A stretch of DNA of 64,000 bases from NCBI RefSeq assembly GCF_025399835.1, contig NZ_JAODVR010000001.1, forward strand, positions 558,001-622,000, in the 5' to 3' direction. Made by a program: the position numbers and the translations under genes. This document shows, piece by piece, positions 53,198-62,452 of this stretch (position 1 is its first letter; each line of letters opens with the position of its first letter). The notes beneath the pieces are model-generated. The model saw nothing but the letters and a program-made list of their open reading frames with translations, had not been told where the DNA came from and searched no databases. This DNA is from Haloarchaeobius sp. HME9146. GTDB taxonomy: Archaea; Halobacteriota; Halobacteria; Halobacteriales; Natrialbaceae.

Positions 53198-53413
53198 TCT
53201 TGTGCCACAGTGGCCTTTCGGTGAGTAAAACAGTTCCGCAACGGGGCAGGGGGCCGCAGTCGCCCCGTTCAGTCCGTTCCCGCTCGTTCGGGGCGTCTCT
53301 GGTGGTCCGGTGGACTGGGCGGCCCGCATATCGGTCCACGATTCGATGATTCACGCAGTGAACCAAACTGGTTCGACCACACCGCTATCCGGGTTGGTCG
53401 CGTATCCGTCCCC

Positions 53414-53923
53414 ATGGCAACCTCCGGTAGCACACGCTCGGGAATCGACCTCCCCTCACGGGACGAACTGCTCCGCATCCTCGGCTTCGTCGTCCTCGTC
53501 AACCTCGTCGGGGGTGCGGCCGCGGTCATCGGCGGCCCCGGCAGCGAGTGGTTCGCCGCGCTCGAAAAGCCGTGGTTCTACCCGCCAAGCTGGGCGTTCG
53601 GCGTGGTCTGGACGCTCCTGTTCTCGCTGCTCGGCGTCGCACTATACCGTGTCTGGCGCGCGGACGAATCGCGTGACCGTACCATCGCCCTCGGTGCGTT
53701 CGTCCTCCAGATGGTGTTCAACGTCGCCTGGACGCCCGCGTTCTTCGGGCTGGAGAGCCCCGGCATCGCGCTGGGCGTCATCGCCGCCCTCTGGGTGCTC
53801 GTGGTCGGGACCATCTGGGCGTTCCGCCGGGTCGACCGCACCGCCGCCGCGCTGCTGGTCCCCTACCTGCTGTGGGTCAGCTTCGCGACGGTGCTGAACT
53901 ACGACATCTGGCGGCTGAACTGA
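53414..53923 (+). CDS. tspO: TspO/MBR family protein
   Basis: 169 residues with five hydrophobic segments. The WFAALEKPWFYPPSWAFGVVWTLLF segment (about 46-70) is the TspO signature, and FNVAWTPAFFGLESPGIAL and LLWVSFATVLNYDIWRLN complete it. TspO binds porphyrins and tetrapyrroles and acts in stress responses. It is a single gene, divergent from alaS. Confidence 0.93.
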   Translation: MATSGSTRSGIDLPSRDELLRILGFVVLVNLVGGAAAVIGGPGSEWFAALEKPWFYPPSWAFGVVWTLLFSLLGVALYRVWRADESRDRTIALGAFVLQMVFNVAWTPAFFGLESPGIALGVIAALWVLVVGTIWAFRRVDRTAAALLVPYLLWVSFATVLNYDIWRLN

Positions 53924-54033
53924 CCGCTGAAGACTGCCGTCCGACGAACGGGCGGCAAGATTAACCGTCTCCTCTGATTAGTGGCCGGGTATCGAAGCGA
54001 ACGCCACGGTCCGCTCACGGATGTGATGGCCGA

Positions 54034-55956
54034 ATGAGTGAGAAGTCGCACGTCGTCGTGACCGCCAGAGCGACCGACAGACGGTCGGACGTAGCGGCTG
54101 CACTCGATGAGTGGGAGACGGCCGTCGTCGCGCCCTGCTCGGTACGCGAGTGGCTCGCGAGCCACGAGGTGGCCTGTCTCGTCGTCGCGGACGACCCGAC
54201 CACCCCCGAGATTCGTGGGGTGTGCGAGGACGCCGTCGGCGTGCCGAGCGTCGTCTTCACGGCCGTCGACCCCACCGAGGTCCCCTGTCACGCGGACGGG
54301 TTCGTCCGTGACGATGGCGACTTCGGTCGCCTCCGGGACGAGATACGCTGGCGACTGCACACCGGCCCCCACGCGGCGGCGGCTGCCGAGGACGCGTTGC
54401 GGGAGAGTCACGCGAAGATAGAGCGACTGCACGCGGTCGTCGCAGAGATGGTCGCCTGTGACACCGAGGACGAGGTGTACGAGGTTGCGATCCGCGCCGC
54501 CGAGGAGATACTCGACCTCGACATCGTGGGCATCGACACGGTCGAGGACGGCTACTTCGTCCCGCGGGCGGTCTCCGAGGAGCTGAAATCTTCGGGGTAC
54601 GGCACGCTCCCGGCCGACGAGGGCGTCGCCGGCCGGAGCTACCAGCACGGCGAGTCCATCCTGGTCCACGACGCCGAGACCCACCCGGACGCCTCGCCTA
54701 CGGGGCCGTACCGCTCCGTGCTCTCGGTCCCGGTCGGCCATATCGGCATCCTGCAGGCCGGCTCGCGAGAGACCGGTGCGTTCGACGAGCGCGACCGGGA
54801 ACTCGCCGAACTCCTGGTGAGCCACGTCGCGGAGACGATCGAACGCCTGCAGGCCGAAGAGCGCCTGCGTCGGGAGCGCGACCGCCTCTCGTCCCTGTTC
54901 GAGAACGTCCCCGACCCGGTCGTCCGGTTCGCCTACGACGACGGGGCGTTGCGGGTCCAGGACGTGAACGCGACGTTCGAGGACGTGTTCGGCTGGTCGG
55001 CCGACGAGATTCGCGGGGCGGACATCGACGAGTACATCGTCCCCGAGGGGCGCGAAGACGAGGCGAAGCGCCTGAACGAGAAGCTCATGGCCGGCGAGAG
55101 CCTCCACGTGACGACCCAGCGCCGGACCGACGACGAGGTCCGGGACATCCTGCTCCACGTCGTCCCGTTCGAGCGCGGGGAGCGCAGCCTGCAGGGGTTC
55201 GCTATCTACACCGACATCACGGAGGAGAAGGCACGCCAGCGCGAACTCGAACGCCAGAACGAGCGGCTCGACGCCTTCGCGAGCATCGTCAGCCACGACC
55301 TGCGGAATCCGCTCTCCATCGCCCAGGGCTACCTGACCCTCGCCCAGGAGGTCGGCGCGCCCCAGCACTTCGAAGAGATTCGTCACGCGCACGAGCGCAT
55401 GGGGAACCTCATCGACGACCTGCTCAGTCTCTCACGGCAGGGGGACGTGGTCGGCTCGCTCGAACCGGTCCAGCTCGCGGCGGTTGCCACGCAGGCCTGG
55501 GCCGGCGTCCAGACTGGAGCGGCGACGCTCGAATCGGTCGGCGACGTGACGTTCCTCGCGGACCGCGACCGACTCCTCGAACTGCTCGAGAACCTGTTCC
55601 GGAACGCCATCGTCCACGGCTGTCCGACCGACGGCGACCTGGGCTGTCGCGAGGATGGGTCGCCCCTCACCGTGACCGTCGGGACCGTCGAGCCGTCGGC
55701 TGGGGACGACGGCGAGCCTGCGGAGCGGGGATTCTTCGTCGCGGACTCGGGCTGTGGCATCCCGGTTGGCGAACGTGAGACGGTGCTCGAAACGGGGTAC
55801 ACCACCAGCGACGAGGGAACCGGCTTCGGGCTCACCATCGTCCAGGAGATCGCCGCGGCGCACGACTGGGCGGTCGCGGTCGAGGAGAGCGAGGCTGGTG
55901 GCGTCCAGTTCACGTTCACGGGCGTGACGGAGCCGCCGCTCGAGGCTGAGAACTGA
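54034..55956 (+). CDS. Sensor histidine kinase with receiver-like, GAF and PAS domains
   Basis: 640 residues, soluble. Residues 1-110 look like a degenerate receiver (strand VACLVVADDPTTPEIR). A GAF domain covers about 140-275, a PAS domain about 290-400 (SLFENVPDPVVRFAYDDG and ATFEDVFGWSADEI). The HisKA region has ASIVSHDLRNPLSIAQGY with the phospho-histidine H421, and the ATPase domain shows NLFRNAIVHG, DSGCGIP and GTGFGLTIV. It lies convergent with a HalX regulator gene, the likely partner. Confidence 0.9.
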   Translation: MSEKSHVVVTARATDRRSDVAAALDEWETAVVAPCSVREWLASHEVACLVVADDPTTPEIRGVCEDAVGVPSVVFTAVDPTEVPCHADGFVRDDGDFGRLRDEIRWRLHTGPHAAAAAEDALRESHAKIERLHAVVAEMVACDTEDEVYEVAIRAAEEILDLDIVGIDTVEDGYFVPRAVSEELKSSGYGTLPADEGVAGRSYQHGESILVHDAETHPDASPTGPYRSVLSVPVGHIGILQAGSRETGAFDERDRELAELLVSHVAETIERLQAEERLRRERDRLSSLFENVPDPVVRFAYDDGALRVQDVNATFEDVFGWSADEIRGADIDEYIVPEGREDEAKRLNEKLMAGESLHVTTQRRTDDEVRDILLHVVPFERGERSLQGFAIYTDITEEKARQRELERQNERLDAFASIVSHDLRNPLSIAQGYLTLAQEVGAPQHFEEIRHAHERMGNLIDDLLSLSRQGDVVGSLEPVQLAAVATQAWAGVQTGAATLESVGDVTFLADRDRLLELLENLFRNAIVHGCPTDGDLGCREDGSPLTVTVGTVEPSAGDDGEPAERGFFVADSGCGIPVGERETVLETGYTTSDEGTGFGLTIVQEIAAAHDWAVAVEESEAGGVQFTFTGVTEPPLEAEN

Positions 55957-55968
55957 CGGAAGGCGGTC

Positions 55969-56565
55969 TCAGTTCGAGGCCGTCTCGGAGTGCGAGCCGA
56001 GCAGGCCGTGGAAGAGGTAGGTGTGGTCGGTCGTGTCCGAGAGCAGGTCGTCGAGCAGGTCGTCTGCCCGGTTGGCCTGCTGTTCGACGCGCTCGGTCAG
56101 CGAGACGTACTCGTCGCTGTTCTCGAGTTCGGCCTGTGGCTTGCGTGCTTCGAGGACGGCCTTCTTCGTCACCTGCGAGTAGTAGGCCCGGAGCTCGTCG
56201 TCGTAGGCGGACCGCCGGTCGAGCCGGGTGACACACCGGTTCAGCGTCGGCCTGTCGACGGGTTTGACGAGGTAGTCGTCGAAGCCCATCTCGACGATAT
56301 CGAAGTCGGGTTCGACCGCGGTGACGATGACGACCTGGCAGTCGTGCCCGGCCGCCCGGAGCTGTTCGAGCACCTCGTCGCCGGAGATGCCCGGTAACCG
56401 ACGGTCGAGGACGACGATGTCCGTCGTCGCTGTGACGGCCTCGATGGCGGACGCACCGTCTGTTACACTACGTACGCTCCATCGGTCGCCCAACCAGGAG
56501 ACGTAGAGGCTCGCCAGCTCCGTGTTGTCCTCGACGATGAGGACCTCTGTGGTGTCGTCGGTCAT
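55969..56565 (-). CDS. Response regulator with HalX domain
   Basis: 198 residues. The receiver domain has DNTEL acid residues, the phospho-acceptor D54 in IVVLDRRLPG and the conserved lysine K101 in DDYLVKPVDRP. The C-terminal HalX domain (about 115-190) contains DRRSAYDDELRAYYSQVTKKAVLE and a coiled coil, a haloarchaeal output without a DNA-binding motif. A TATA box (56605-56613) and a strong ribosome site support the start. It converges on the kinase gene. Confidence 0.92.
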   Translation of the reverse strand: MTDDTTEVLIVEDNTELASLYVSWLGDRWSVRSVTDGASAIEAVTATTDIVVLDRRLPGISGDEVLEQLRAAGHDCQVVIVTAVEPDFDIVEMGFDDYLVKPVDRPTLNRCVTRLDRRSAYDDELRAYYSQVTKKAVLEARKPQAELENSDEYVSLTERVEQQANRADDLLDDLLSDTTDHTYLFHGLLGSHSETASN

Positions 56566-56568
56566 GCT

Positions 56569-56576
56569 GTCCTCCC
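56569..56576 (-). promoter_or_regulatory. Ribosome binding site of the HalX regulator
   Basis: Minus strand GGGAGGAC lies three bases before the ATG at 56565. Together with the TATA box at 56605-56613 it indicates a leadered message of about 15 bases. Confidence 0.6.
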
Positions 56577-56604
56577 GAAACCATCCACATCGATGCTGTT
56601 CTTT

Positions 56605-56613
56605 CGTATAAAT
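56605..56613 (-). promoter_or_regulatory. TATA box of the HalX regulator
   Basis: Minus strand ATTTATACG centred about 44 bases before the ATG, predicting a transcript start near 56582. Confidence 0.5.
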
Positions 56614-56706
56614 GTCGTGGCCGCTGACACGCTTGGCTGGTTGATATATGGGGGTAGCAGGCTCGAAAATACGTTCTGCCGGTCGTACCAGTCGGGACTG
56701 ATGGGC

Positions 56707-57687
56707 TCAGTCGAGCGCCAGCGATGCCAGCAGCGCCTCGAGCTGGACCCGTTCGCTCGCACCCTGGGTGATGCGGAAGTCGGCCTCGCCGACGCGGTCC
56801 ATCAGACGGACGGCGGCCTCCTCGGAGAGGTCGAACTCCCACGCCGACCGGTGGAGCTGGTCGATGATGTCGCCGCCGGCCAGACCGCGCTCGGTCAGGA
56901 GTTCGTCGAGTTTCGCCCGGGCCGCGATGAAGTCGCCCGCGATGGCGTCGGTGACCATCGCCTCGACCTCCTCCGGCCGCGCCGTGGCGGTGATGGCGTA
57001 GACGGTCTCCTCTGACACCTCGTCGCCCATGACGGAGGCGGCCTGGAGCGCGTTGATGGCCTTGCGCATGTCGCCGTCGGCGGCGTAGACGAGCGCGTCG
57101 ACGCCCTCGTCGGTGAGTGGGATGTCCTCCTCACCGGCGATGTAGCGGATCTGCGTGGCGACCGCCTCGTCCGACAGTTGCGTGAACCGGAACACCGCAC
57201 ACCGCGACTGGATGGGGTCGATGATCTGGCTGGAGTAGTTACACGAGAGGATGAACCGCGTGTTGTTCGAGAACTGCTCCATCGTCCGGCGCAGGGCGGA
57301 CTGGGCGTCGGAGGTCAGCGCGTCGGCCTCGTCGAGGAAGATGATGCGGTAGTCGTAGCCGCCGAAGGAGGTCCGCGCGAAGTTCTTGATGCGGTCGCGG
57401 ACCACGTCGATACCGCGCTGGTCCGAGGCGTTCAGTTCGAGGAAGTTCTCCCGCCACTCGTCGCCGTAGATCTCCTTCGCGATGGAGACGGCCGAAGCCG
57501 TCTTGCCGACGCCGGCCGGCCCCGCGAACATGAGATGGGGTAGTTCGTCCTTCGAGATGTAGCTCTGCAGGCGTCCGATGATGTCCTCGTGCCCGACCAC
57601 GTCGTCCAGGGAGTCCGGCCGGTACTTCTCGATCCAGACCTCGTTGCGGCCCCCGGGTCGTGCGCCGGTCTCGTCGGCCTCGCTCAT
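56707..57687 (-). CDS. rfcA: Replication factor C small subunit
   Basis: Clamp-loader ATPase, 326 residues, without an intein. Walker A is GPAGVGKT (56-63), Walker B is FLDEADAL near 118, and the SRC arginine finger ([13 protein letters not shown]) lies near 162. It loads the sliding clamp PCNA at replication forks. The [13 protein letters not shown] start at 57687 precedes the conserved [17 protein letters not shown]. It diverges from the bactofilin-like gene. Confidence 0.95.
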   Translation of the reverse strand: MSEADETGARPGGRNEVWIEKYRPDSLDDVVGHEDIIGRLQSYISKDELPHLMFAGPAGVGKTASAVSIAKEIYGDEWRENFLELNASDQRGIDVVRDRIKNFARTSFGGYDYRIIFLDEADALTSDAQSALRRTMEQFSNNTRFILSCNYSSQIIDPIQSRCAVFRFTQLSDEAVATQIRYIAGEEDIPLTDEGVDALVYAADGDMRKAINALQAASVMGDEVSEETVYAITATARPEEVEAMVTDAIAGDFIAARAKLDELLTERGLAGGDIIDQLHRSAWEFDLSEEAAVRLMDRVGEADFRITQGASERVQLEALLASLALD

Positions 57688-57811
57688 GGGCGAACGGAAG
57701 GCTGGCCAGTTCATAAAGCCCCCGAGACTCTCCGTGCGCCCCCGTGACGTGCTTCTCAGTTTTTGTAAATCAGCGTATGTGTATTTCTCCTCAATCGGCG
57801 AAGGAGTACAC

Positions 57812-58936
57812 ATGAGATTCACCGTCGCCAGAAAGAGATTTGTCGTACTACTTGTCACGATGCTGGTCGTCCTCGCGTCGATGCCGGCCGTCGTCGCGGC
57901 AGAGCAGGTCGTCGCCGGCACCTTCGTCGTCGAGGAGGGCGAGACAGTTCGCGGGCTCGACGTGGTCGGGGCCACCGTCATCGTCCGCGGGACCGTGCAA
58001 GGTGACCTGAACGGGGCGGCCGCCGACGTCCGCATCGAGGACACCGGTGTCGTCACGGGTGACGTGAACGTCGCCGCCGCGAGCATCCACATCGCCGGGC
58101 GCGTCGACGGGAACGTGAACGCCGGGACCGCCACCCTCCGGGTGCTCGAGGGTGCGGTCATCGCCGGGAACCTCGCCGCTGGCGCGGCTGACGCGACCAT
58201 CGCGGGCGAGATCCAGGGGAACGTCGAACTCGGCGCGGACGTCATCCGCCTGACCGACACGGCCGTCGTCGGCGGTGAGTTCCGCTACGACGCCGAGGAA
58301 CTGGTCGGGGTCGAGGGGGCCAGCATCGCCGGCGCGGTCGTCCGTGACGAGTCCATCGGGAGCTCCGACTTCAGCATCGATGTCGCCGAGGAGTTCTTCG
58401 AGGGCGTCTTCGCCGTCTACGGGTTCCTCGTGAATCTGGTGGTGGGTGCCATCCTCCTGCTCGTCCTGCCCGGGTTCTCCCGGCGGGTGTCCGAGACGGC
58501 CCTCGGCGAGCCGGCCAAGAGCGGTGGCGTCGGCCTGCTGGCACTGATCGCCATCCCGGTCGCGCTCGTGCTCGTCGCGCTGACCATCATCGGCATCCCC
58601 CTCACGCTGGTCGGGGCGGGCCTGTTCGCCCTCTTCGCGTGGGTGGCGGTCATCTACGGCCGCTTCGCGGTCGGGACCTGGCTGGTCGCGAAGGCCGGTG
58701 GCGACAACCGCTGGCTGGCGCTGGTCGTCGGGCTCCTGCTCGGTGCCCTGTTCAACCTGCTGAGCTGGGTCGGTGACCTCGCGAACTTCGCCGTGTTCCT
58801 GCTCGGGCTCGGCGCGCTCGCGCTGGTACTCTACGAGGAGTTCGGCCGCGGCCGGGACCGTGAAGCCCCGGCGGCCGACGAAGAGCCGACCGAGGCGAGT
58901 GACGATTCAGGTATCGGTGGCGTCCCGCCGGCCTGA
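57812..58936 (+). CDS. Bactofilin-like polymer-forming membrane protein
   Basis: 374 residues. After a signal-like hydrophobic stretch (about 11-30), residues 35-180 form a beta-solenoid with repeats such as [31 protein letters not shown], the bactofilin/polymer-forming cytoskeletal pattern. Four hydrophobic helices (about 208-345) and an acidic tail follow. A ribosome site AAGGAG precedes the ATG. The combination suggests an external or membrane scaffold; the role is not known. Confidence 0.8.
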   Translation: MRFTVARKRFVVLLVTMLVVLASMPAVVAAEQVVAGTFVVEEGETVRGLDVVGATVIVRGTVQGDLNGAAADVRIEDTGVVTGDVNVAAASIHIAGRVDGNVNAGTATLRVLEGAVIAGNLAAGAADATIAGEIQGNVELGADVIRLTDTAVVGGEFRYDAEELVGVEGASIAGAVVRDESIGSSDFSIDVAEEFFEGVFAVYGFLVNLVVGAILLLVLPGFSRRVSETALGEPAKSGGVGLLALIAIPVALVLVALTIIGIPLTLVGAGLFALFAWVAVIYGRFAVGTWLVAKAGGDNRWLALVVGLLLGALFNLLSWVGDLANFAVFLLGLGALALVLYEEFGRGRDREAPAADEEPTEASDDSGIGGVPPA

Positions 58937-58984
58937 GGTCCCGGCAACGACACGCTTAGGCCCGCGGCCCGGCAAGTGCCGGCC

Positions 58985-59182
58985 ATGCAGGTCACCGTGG
59001 ACGTCAAGGGCGAGGGGACCCACGAACTGGACCTCCCCGACCCGACCTACGCCGACCTCCTGCGCGAGCTCGACCTGAGTCCGCACGAGGTGAGCGTCCT
59101 CGTGGACGGCCGGCCCGTCCCGGAGGACCAGCCCGTCGCATCGCCCGAGGTAACCGTGTTGCGGCTCATCAAGGGCGGGTAG
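58985..59182 (+). CDS. samp2: Ubiquitin-like small archaeal modifier protein SAMP2
   Basis: 65 residues ending VTVLRLIKGG, with the diglycine needed for activation by the E1-like UbaA. The segment TYADLLRELDLSPHEVSVLVDGRPVPEDQPV is very close to haloarchaeal SAMP2, which both tags proteins on lysines and supplies sulfur for tRNA thiolation. An ATG nine bases upstream is less fitting. The stop is adjacent to the peroxiredoxin start. Confidence 0.9.
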   Translation: MQVTVDVKGEGTHELDLPDPTYADLLRELDLSPHEVSVLVDGRPVPEDQPVASPEVTVLRLIKGG

Positions 59183-59677
59183 ATGCCCGAGGAGTTCTCG
59201 CTCCCGAACGTCGGCCCGGGGCCGGACCCCTGCTCACTTGCTTCCCTCGCGGCCGACCACGACTTCGTCCTCTTGCTGTTCCAGCGCGACTACCACTGCA
59301 TCAACTGCCGCAAGCAGGTCCAGCAGGTGAAATCACGGTACGACGAGTTCACGGCCCGGAACACCGAGGTCGCCTCCATCGTCCCCGAACCCCGCGAGAA
59401 AGTGCAGGACTGGCAGGACAGCTACGACCTGCCCTACCCCCTGTTCGCGGACGCCGACGCGGCCACGGGCGACGCCTACGACCAGCCGGTCCGCTACGGG
59501 ATTTTAGGCAGGTTCAGCGACTTCTTCGGCCGGATGCCCGAGGCCGTGCTGCTCGACGCCCGCGGCGAGGAGCCCGAAATCGTCTGGTCGCATGCCGGCA
59601 AGTCCACCTTCGACCGACCCGACATCGACGAGATACTGGCCGAAATCGACGCACACCGAGCCGATGCGAGTCCGTGA
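59183..59677 (+). CDS. Peroxiredoxin-like thioredoxin-fold protein
   Basis: 164 residues. The active region is FQRDYHCINCRKQVQQVKSRYDEF with C39 and C42 in a CxxC, and the LPYPLFADADAATGDAYDQPVRYGILGRFSDFF part is of the AhpC/TSA-like redoxin type. It likely reduces peroxides or disulfides. It starts directly after the SAMP2 stop and overlaps the next gene by 14 bases, so the three form an operon. Confidence 0.82.
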   Translation: MPEEFSLPNVGPGPDPCSLASLAADHDFVLLLFQRDYHCINCRKQVQQVKSRYDEFTARNTEVASIVPEPREKVQDWQDSYDLPYPLFADADAATGDAYDQPVRYGILGRFSDFFGRMPEAVLLDARGEEPEIVWSHAGKSTFDRPDIDEILAEIDAHRADASP

Positions 59678-60029
59678 GGCACGCCCCGGGGAACGCGAGA
59701 CCGTCGAGGGCATCCTCGACGCCGCGATGCTCCAGACCGGCGAGGTGGAAGTGGCCATCGAGCGGGGCGACGCGCTGGTCGCGGTCGAAGACGGGCGGCT
59801 CCTCGGCGCGGTGATTCTCGACCCGAAACCAGGGGGGTTTCACGTCGACGCCATCGCGGTCCGGCGGCGGCGACGGGGACAGGGAATCGGCTCGGTGCTG
59901 GTGGAAAAAGCGAGCCAGCGTGGCGACCGGCTCACGGCCGCGTTCGACTCCGATGTCCGGCCGTTCTACGAGGCGCTCGGGTTCGAGATTCGTGCGAAGG
60001 AGGGGCGACTCTGGGGCGTGCTGGAGTAG
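59664..60029 (+). CDS. GNAT-family N-acetyltransferase
   Basis: 121 residues from MRVREARPGE, starting inside the end of the peroxiredoxin gene. The acetyl-CoA motif is AIAVRRRRRGQGIGSVLVEKASQ (about 61-85), and VRPFYEALGFEIRAKEG completes the fold. Small GNAT enzymes of this size often acetylate protein N-termini or small amines; substrate unknown. Confidence 0.82.
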   Translation: MRVREARPGERETVEGILDAAMLQTGEVEVAIERGDALVAVEDGRLLGAVILDPKPGGFHVDAIAVRRRRRGQGIGSVLVEKASQRGDRLTAAFDSDVRPFYEALGFEIRAKEGRLWGVLE

Positions 60030-60035
60030 GCGAGG

Positions 60036-60197
60036 TCAGTCTCGCAGGTGCGTCTCGATGCGTTCGGCGACCAGCAGGAACCGCAACGCGAGGGCGAACA
60101 CCAGCGCGAAGACGATAGCGTCCTCGACCAGTCCGACGAAGATGGCGATGGCGATGACGACCAGGTAGGCCGCGTCGACGACGTTCTGACTGGGCAT
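60036..60197 (-). CDS. Small membrane protein
   Basis: 53 residues, MPSQNVVDAAYLVVIAIAIF to ERIETHLRD, with one long or two short hydrophobic segments (about 10-44) and a charged end. No family recognised. It is convergent with the GNAT gene (7 bases apart) and follows another small membrane protein gene on the minus strand. Confidence 0.55.
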   Translation of the reverse strand: MPSQNVVDAAYLVVIAIAIFVGLVEDAIVFALVFALALRFLLVAERIETHLRD

Positions 60198-60242
60198 GGC
60201 TGTCGGTGCTGCCGCCGGCCGGATAAGCTTTCAGCCGGCTGG

Positions 60243-60524
60243 TCAGTCGAACAGTTCCGAGACCTCGCGGTCCTCGTCGTGGTCCTCTCGCTCGCTCCCG
60301 TCGGTCCGGAACCGGTCTGTGTCGTTCGTCTCGACGCTGTCGGCGATTCGCTCGAGGGCGACGACGAAGCGGCGGAACAGTTGTAGGGTCAGGTAGGTGA
60401 GGTAGAACCCGAACGGGATCGTGGCGAGGAGGAGGCCAAGCAGGATGTTCCGGGTGATGATGGCGTAGCCGAGCACGAGAATGGCGAACGCACCGTACGC
60501 GATTTTCAGGGCTCTGGAAGGCAT
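60243..60524 (-). CDS. Small membrane protein
   Basis: 93 residues with hydrophobic segments at about 8-25 and 27-48 and a charged acidic tail (TDGSEREDHDEDREVSELFD). No family recognised. It may form a transcription unit with the 53-residue membrane protein, 45 bases downstream. Confidence 0.6.
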   Translation of the reverse strand: MPSRALKIAYGAFAILVLGYAIITRNILLGLLLATIPFGFYLTYLTLQLFRRFVVALERIADSVETNDTDRFRTDGSEREDHDEDREVSELFD

Positions 60525-60568
60525 ACTCGGAATTTCTGTCGGAAACCCGAAAAAGGTTCAGTTCTGGC

Positions 60569-61945
60569 TCAGACCAGCGCGTCGACCAGTTCTTTTCCGT
60601 CGGCCAGCAGCGCCTCGACACGTTCCTGACTGCTCGCCTCGGCGTAGACTCGCATCTTCGGCTCGGTGCCGCTCGGGCGAACCAGCACCCAGGACCCGTC
60701 TTCGAGCAGGAGCTTGAACCCGTCCTTGGTGACCACGTCAGCGACCGCGGTGCCAGCCACGGACTCGGGAATCTCGTCGCTCAGGTCGTCGACCACCCGT
60801 GCTTTCTCGCTGTCGGGGCAGTCCACGCTCACCTTGCTCTGGACGATTTCGCCGTGCTCCGCGAGCAGGGCGTCGACACGCTCGTCGTACGGTTGCTCGT
60901 GGGCGACCGCGGCGGCGAGTAGCGCCATGAACACGCCGTCCTTCTCGGGGATGTGGCCGCGGACGGTGAACCCGCCCGACTCCTCGCCGGCCATCAGCGA
61001 GTCGTGCTCCTGCATGGCCTGGGCGACCCACTTGAAACCGACCGGGGTCTCGACGACTTCTTCCCCATGGGCCTCGGCGATGCGGTCGAGCAGGAACGTG
61101 GTCGAGACGGTTCTGACCACGGGCCCTTCCTTCGATTCGAGGAGGTAGTCGTAGGTCGCGGCGAAGAAGAGGTTCTCGTCGAGGAAGCCTCGTTCTGGGG
61201 TGACCACGGCGATGCGGTCGGCGTCGCCGTCGTTGGCGATACCGAGGTCGGCGTTCGTCTCCCGGACGGTCTCCACGAGTGCTTCGAGGTTCTCCGCGCT
61301 CGGTTCCGGCGGGGTGCCGCCGAACTCGGGGTCGGTCTCACAGCGGATTCGCTCGACGGTCGCCCCGGCTTCTTCGAGCAGGCGGTCGGTCGTGTCCCGG
61401 CCGGAGCCGTGCATCGCGTCGTAGACGACCGTGAGCCCGGAGAGGTCGTCGGGGACGAGGTCGCGCGCGTGGTCGAAGTGCGGGGGCACGAAGTCGACCT
61501 TCTTCACCGAGCCGTGCTGGTCCTCGGGGAGCGGGTCGGGCTCAGCGAGGCGTTCCTCGATGGCGTCGGTGACCTCCGGAAGGGCGGGGGCGGCGTCGTC
61601 GGGGATGAACTTCACGCCGTTGTACTCCGGCGGGTTGTGGCTCGCGGTGAGCATCAGGGCCCCGGCGAGGTCGCGGTGGCGGATCTGCCACGCGGTCAGG
61701 GGGGTCGGGCGGTCGCGGTCCGGGAGGACCACGTCGAACCCGTTCGCACACAGCACCCGGGCGAGTTCCTCGGCGAACCCGGGGGAGGACTCCCGGGCGT
61801 CGTAGCCGACCGCGACCGTCTCGCCGCCGCGGCCCTCGTCGCGGAGGTACGTCGCAACTGCCTGTCCGACCATCCGGACGCGCGGCGCGGTGAACTCGTC
61901 GAGTGTCGCTCGCCAGCCGTCGGTCCCGAATGAGATGGCGTCCAT
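60569..61945 (-). CDS. Phosphoglucomutase/phosphomannomutase family protein
   Basis: 458 residues. The catalytic serine is in TASHNPPEYNGVKF near 96, the metal loop is IANDGDADRIAVV near 235, the sugar-binding loop is GEESGGFTVRGH near 320 and the phosphate-binding loop VRPSGTEPKMRVYAEA near 425. It interconverts hexose 1- and 6-phosphates for glycan and glycosylation precursors. The start MDAISFGTDGWRATLDEF is the family opening. Confidence 0.93.
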   Translation of the reverse strand: MDAISFGTDGWRATLDEFTAPRVRMVGQAVATYLRDEGRGGETVAVGYDARESSPGFAEELARVLCANGFDVVLPDRDRPTPLTAWQIRHRDLAGALMLTASHNPPEYNGVKFIPDDAAPALPEVTDAIEERLAEPDPLPEDQHGSVKKVDFVPPHFDHARDLVPDDLSGLTVVYDAMHGSGRDTTDRLLEEAGATVERIRCETDPEFGGTPPEPSAENLEALVETVRETNADLGIANDGDADRIAVVTPERGFLDENLFFAATYDYLLESKEGPVVRTVSTTFLLDRIAEAHGEEVVETPVGFKWVAQAMQEHDSLMAGEESGGFTVRGHIPEKDGVFMALLAAAVAHEQPYDERVDALLAEHGEIVQSKVSVDCPDSEKARVVDDLSDEIPESVAGTAVADVVTKDGFKLLLEDGSWVLVRPSGTEPKMRVYAEASSQERVEALLADGKELVDALV

Positions 61946-62452
61946 GTGCGGTCCATGACATGCCCACGCGATAAATCCCACCGACGGCGTTCACTTTCAC
62001 TCCGGTACGAACAGGACTTTAACCCGCCCGTTCGATATTACCATTAGCGCCTGATAGTGGCGCGAGTCCCGTCTCGGGGCGACGACGCACACCGCTCTGC
62101 GTCGCTAAACAACGAACCGGCGGAGGTGAGTAAGAATCGGAAAGGGCCTCCGCGTAACACTCGCATCGGGCGGTGTCTCCCTGCTGGCACAGGGGCTGGA
62201 ATCCGGCTGGATTCTGATCGCCGTTGCGGTGTTCGCATCGTCTGACGAGCAGTCCGAGTGATACCGTCGGTCGCTGGCACGACCGTCGGCCCTTCGTTTT
62301 GCGTTTTTCGCACAGACTACCCGTCTCTGTATCCTACACGTGTCAGTTACGCGTACACGCTCAAATAACTTTACTTCCACCCGGATATCCCAACTCCCCG
62401 CGAGACGGCTTATCGATTCGCGCGTCCTACATCCCGTACGGACCCTCCAACC
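61946..62452. other. Long gene-free region between phosphomutase and osmC
   Basis: 507 bases. It holds the divergent promoters: an AT-containing stretch near 62011-62041 upstream of the phosphomutase and GGCTTATCG (62408-62416) about 40 bases before the osmC ATG. A short inverted repeat GCGCC/GGCGC lies near 62048-62065. Short open frames are present but none has a credible start, conservation or codon pattern, so no gene is called. Confidence 0.45.

Noticed and set aside
53900-53936. Short repeat GCTGAACTGACC/GCTGAAGACTGCC at the tspO end
   Set aside because: Needs an insertion and shares only seven bases; within chance.
62057-62328. Short frames in the long gap before osmC, one preceded by GGAGGTGAG and one encoding a hydrophobic stretch
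   Set aside because: The first lacks protein-like composition; the second has no ATG, GTG or TTG start after the upstream stop.
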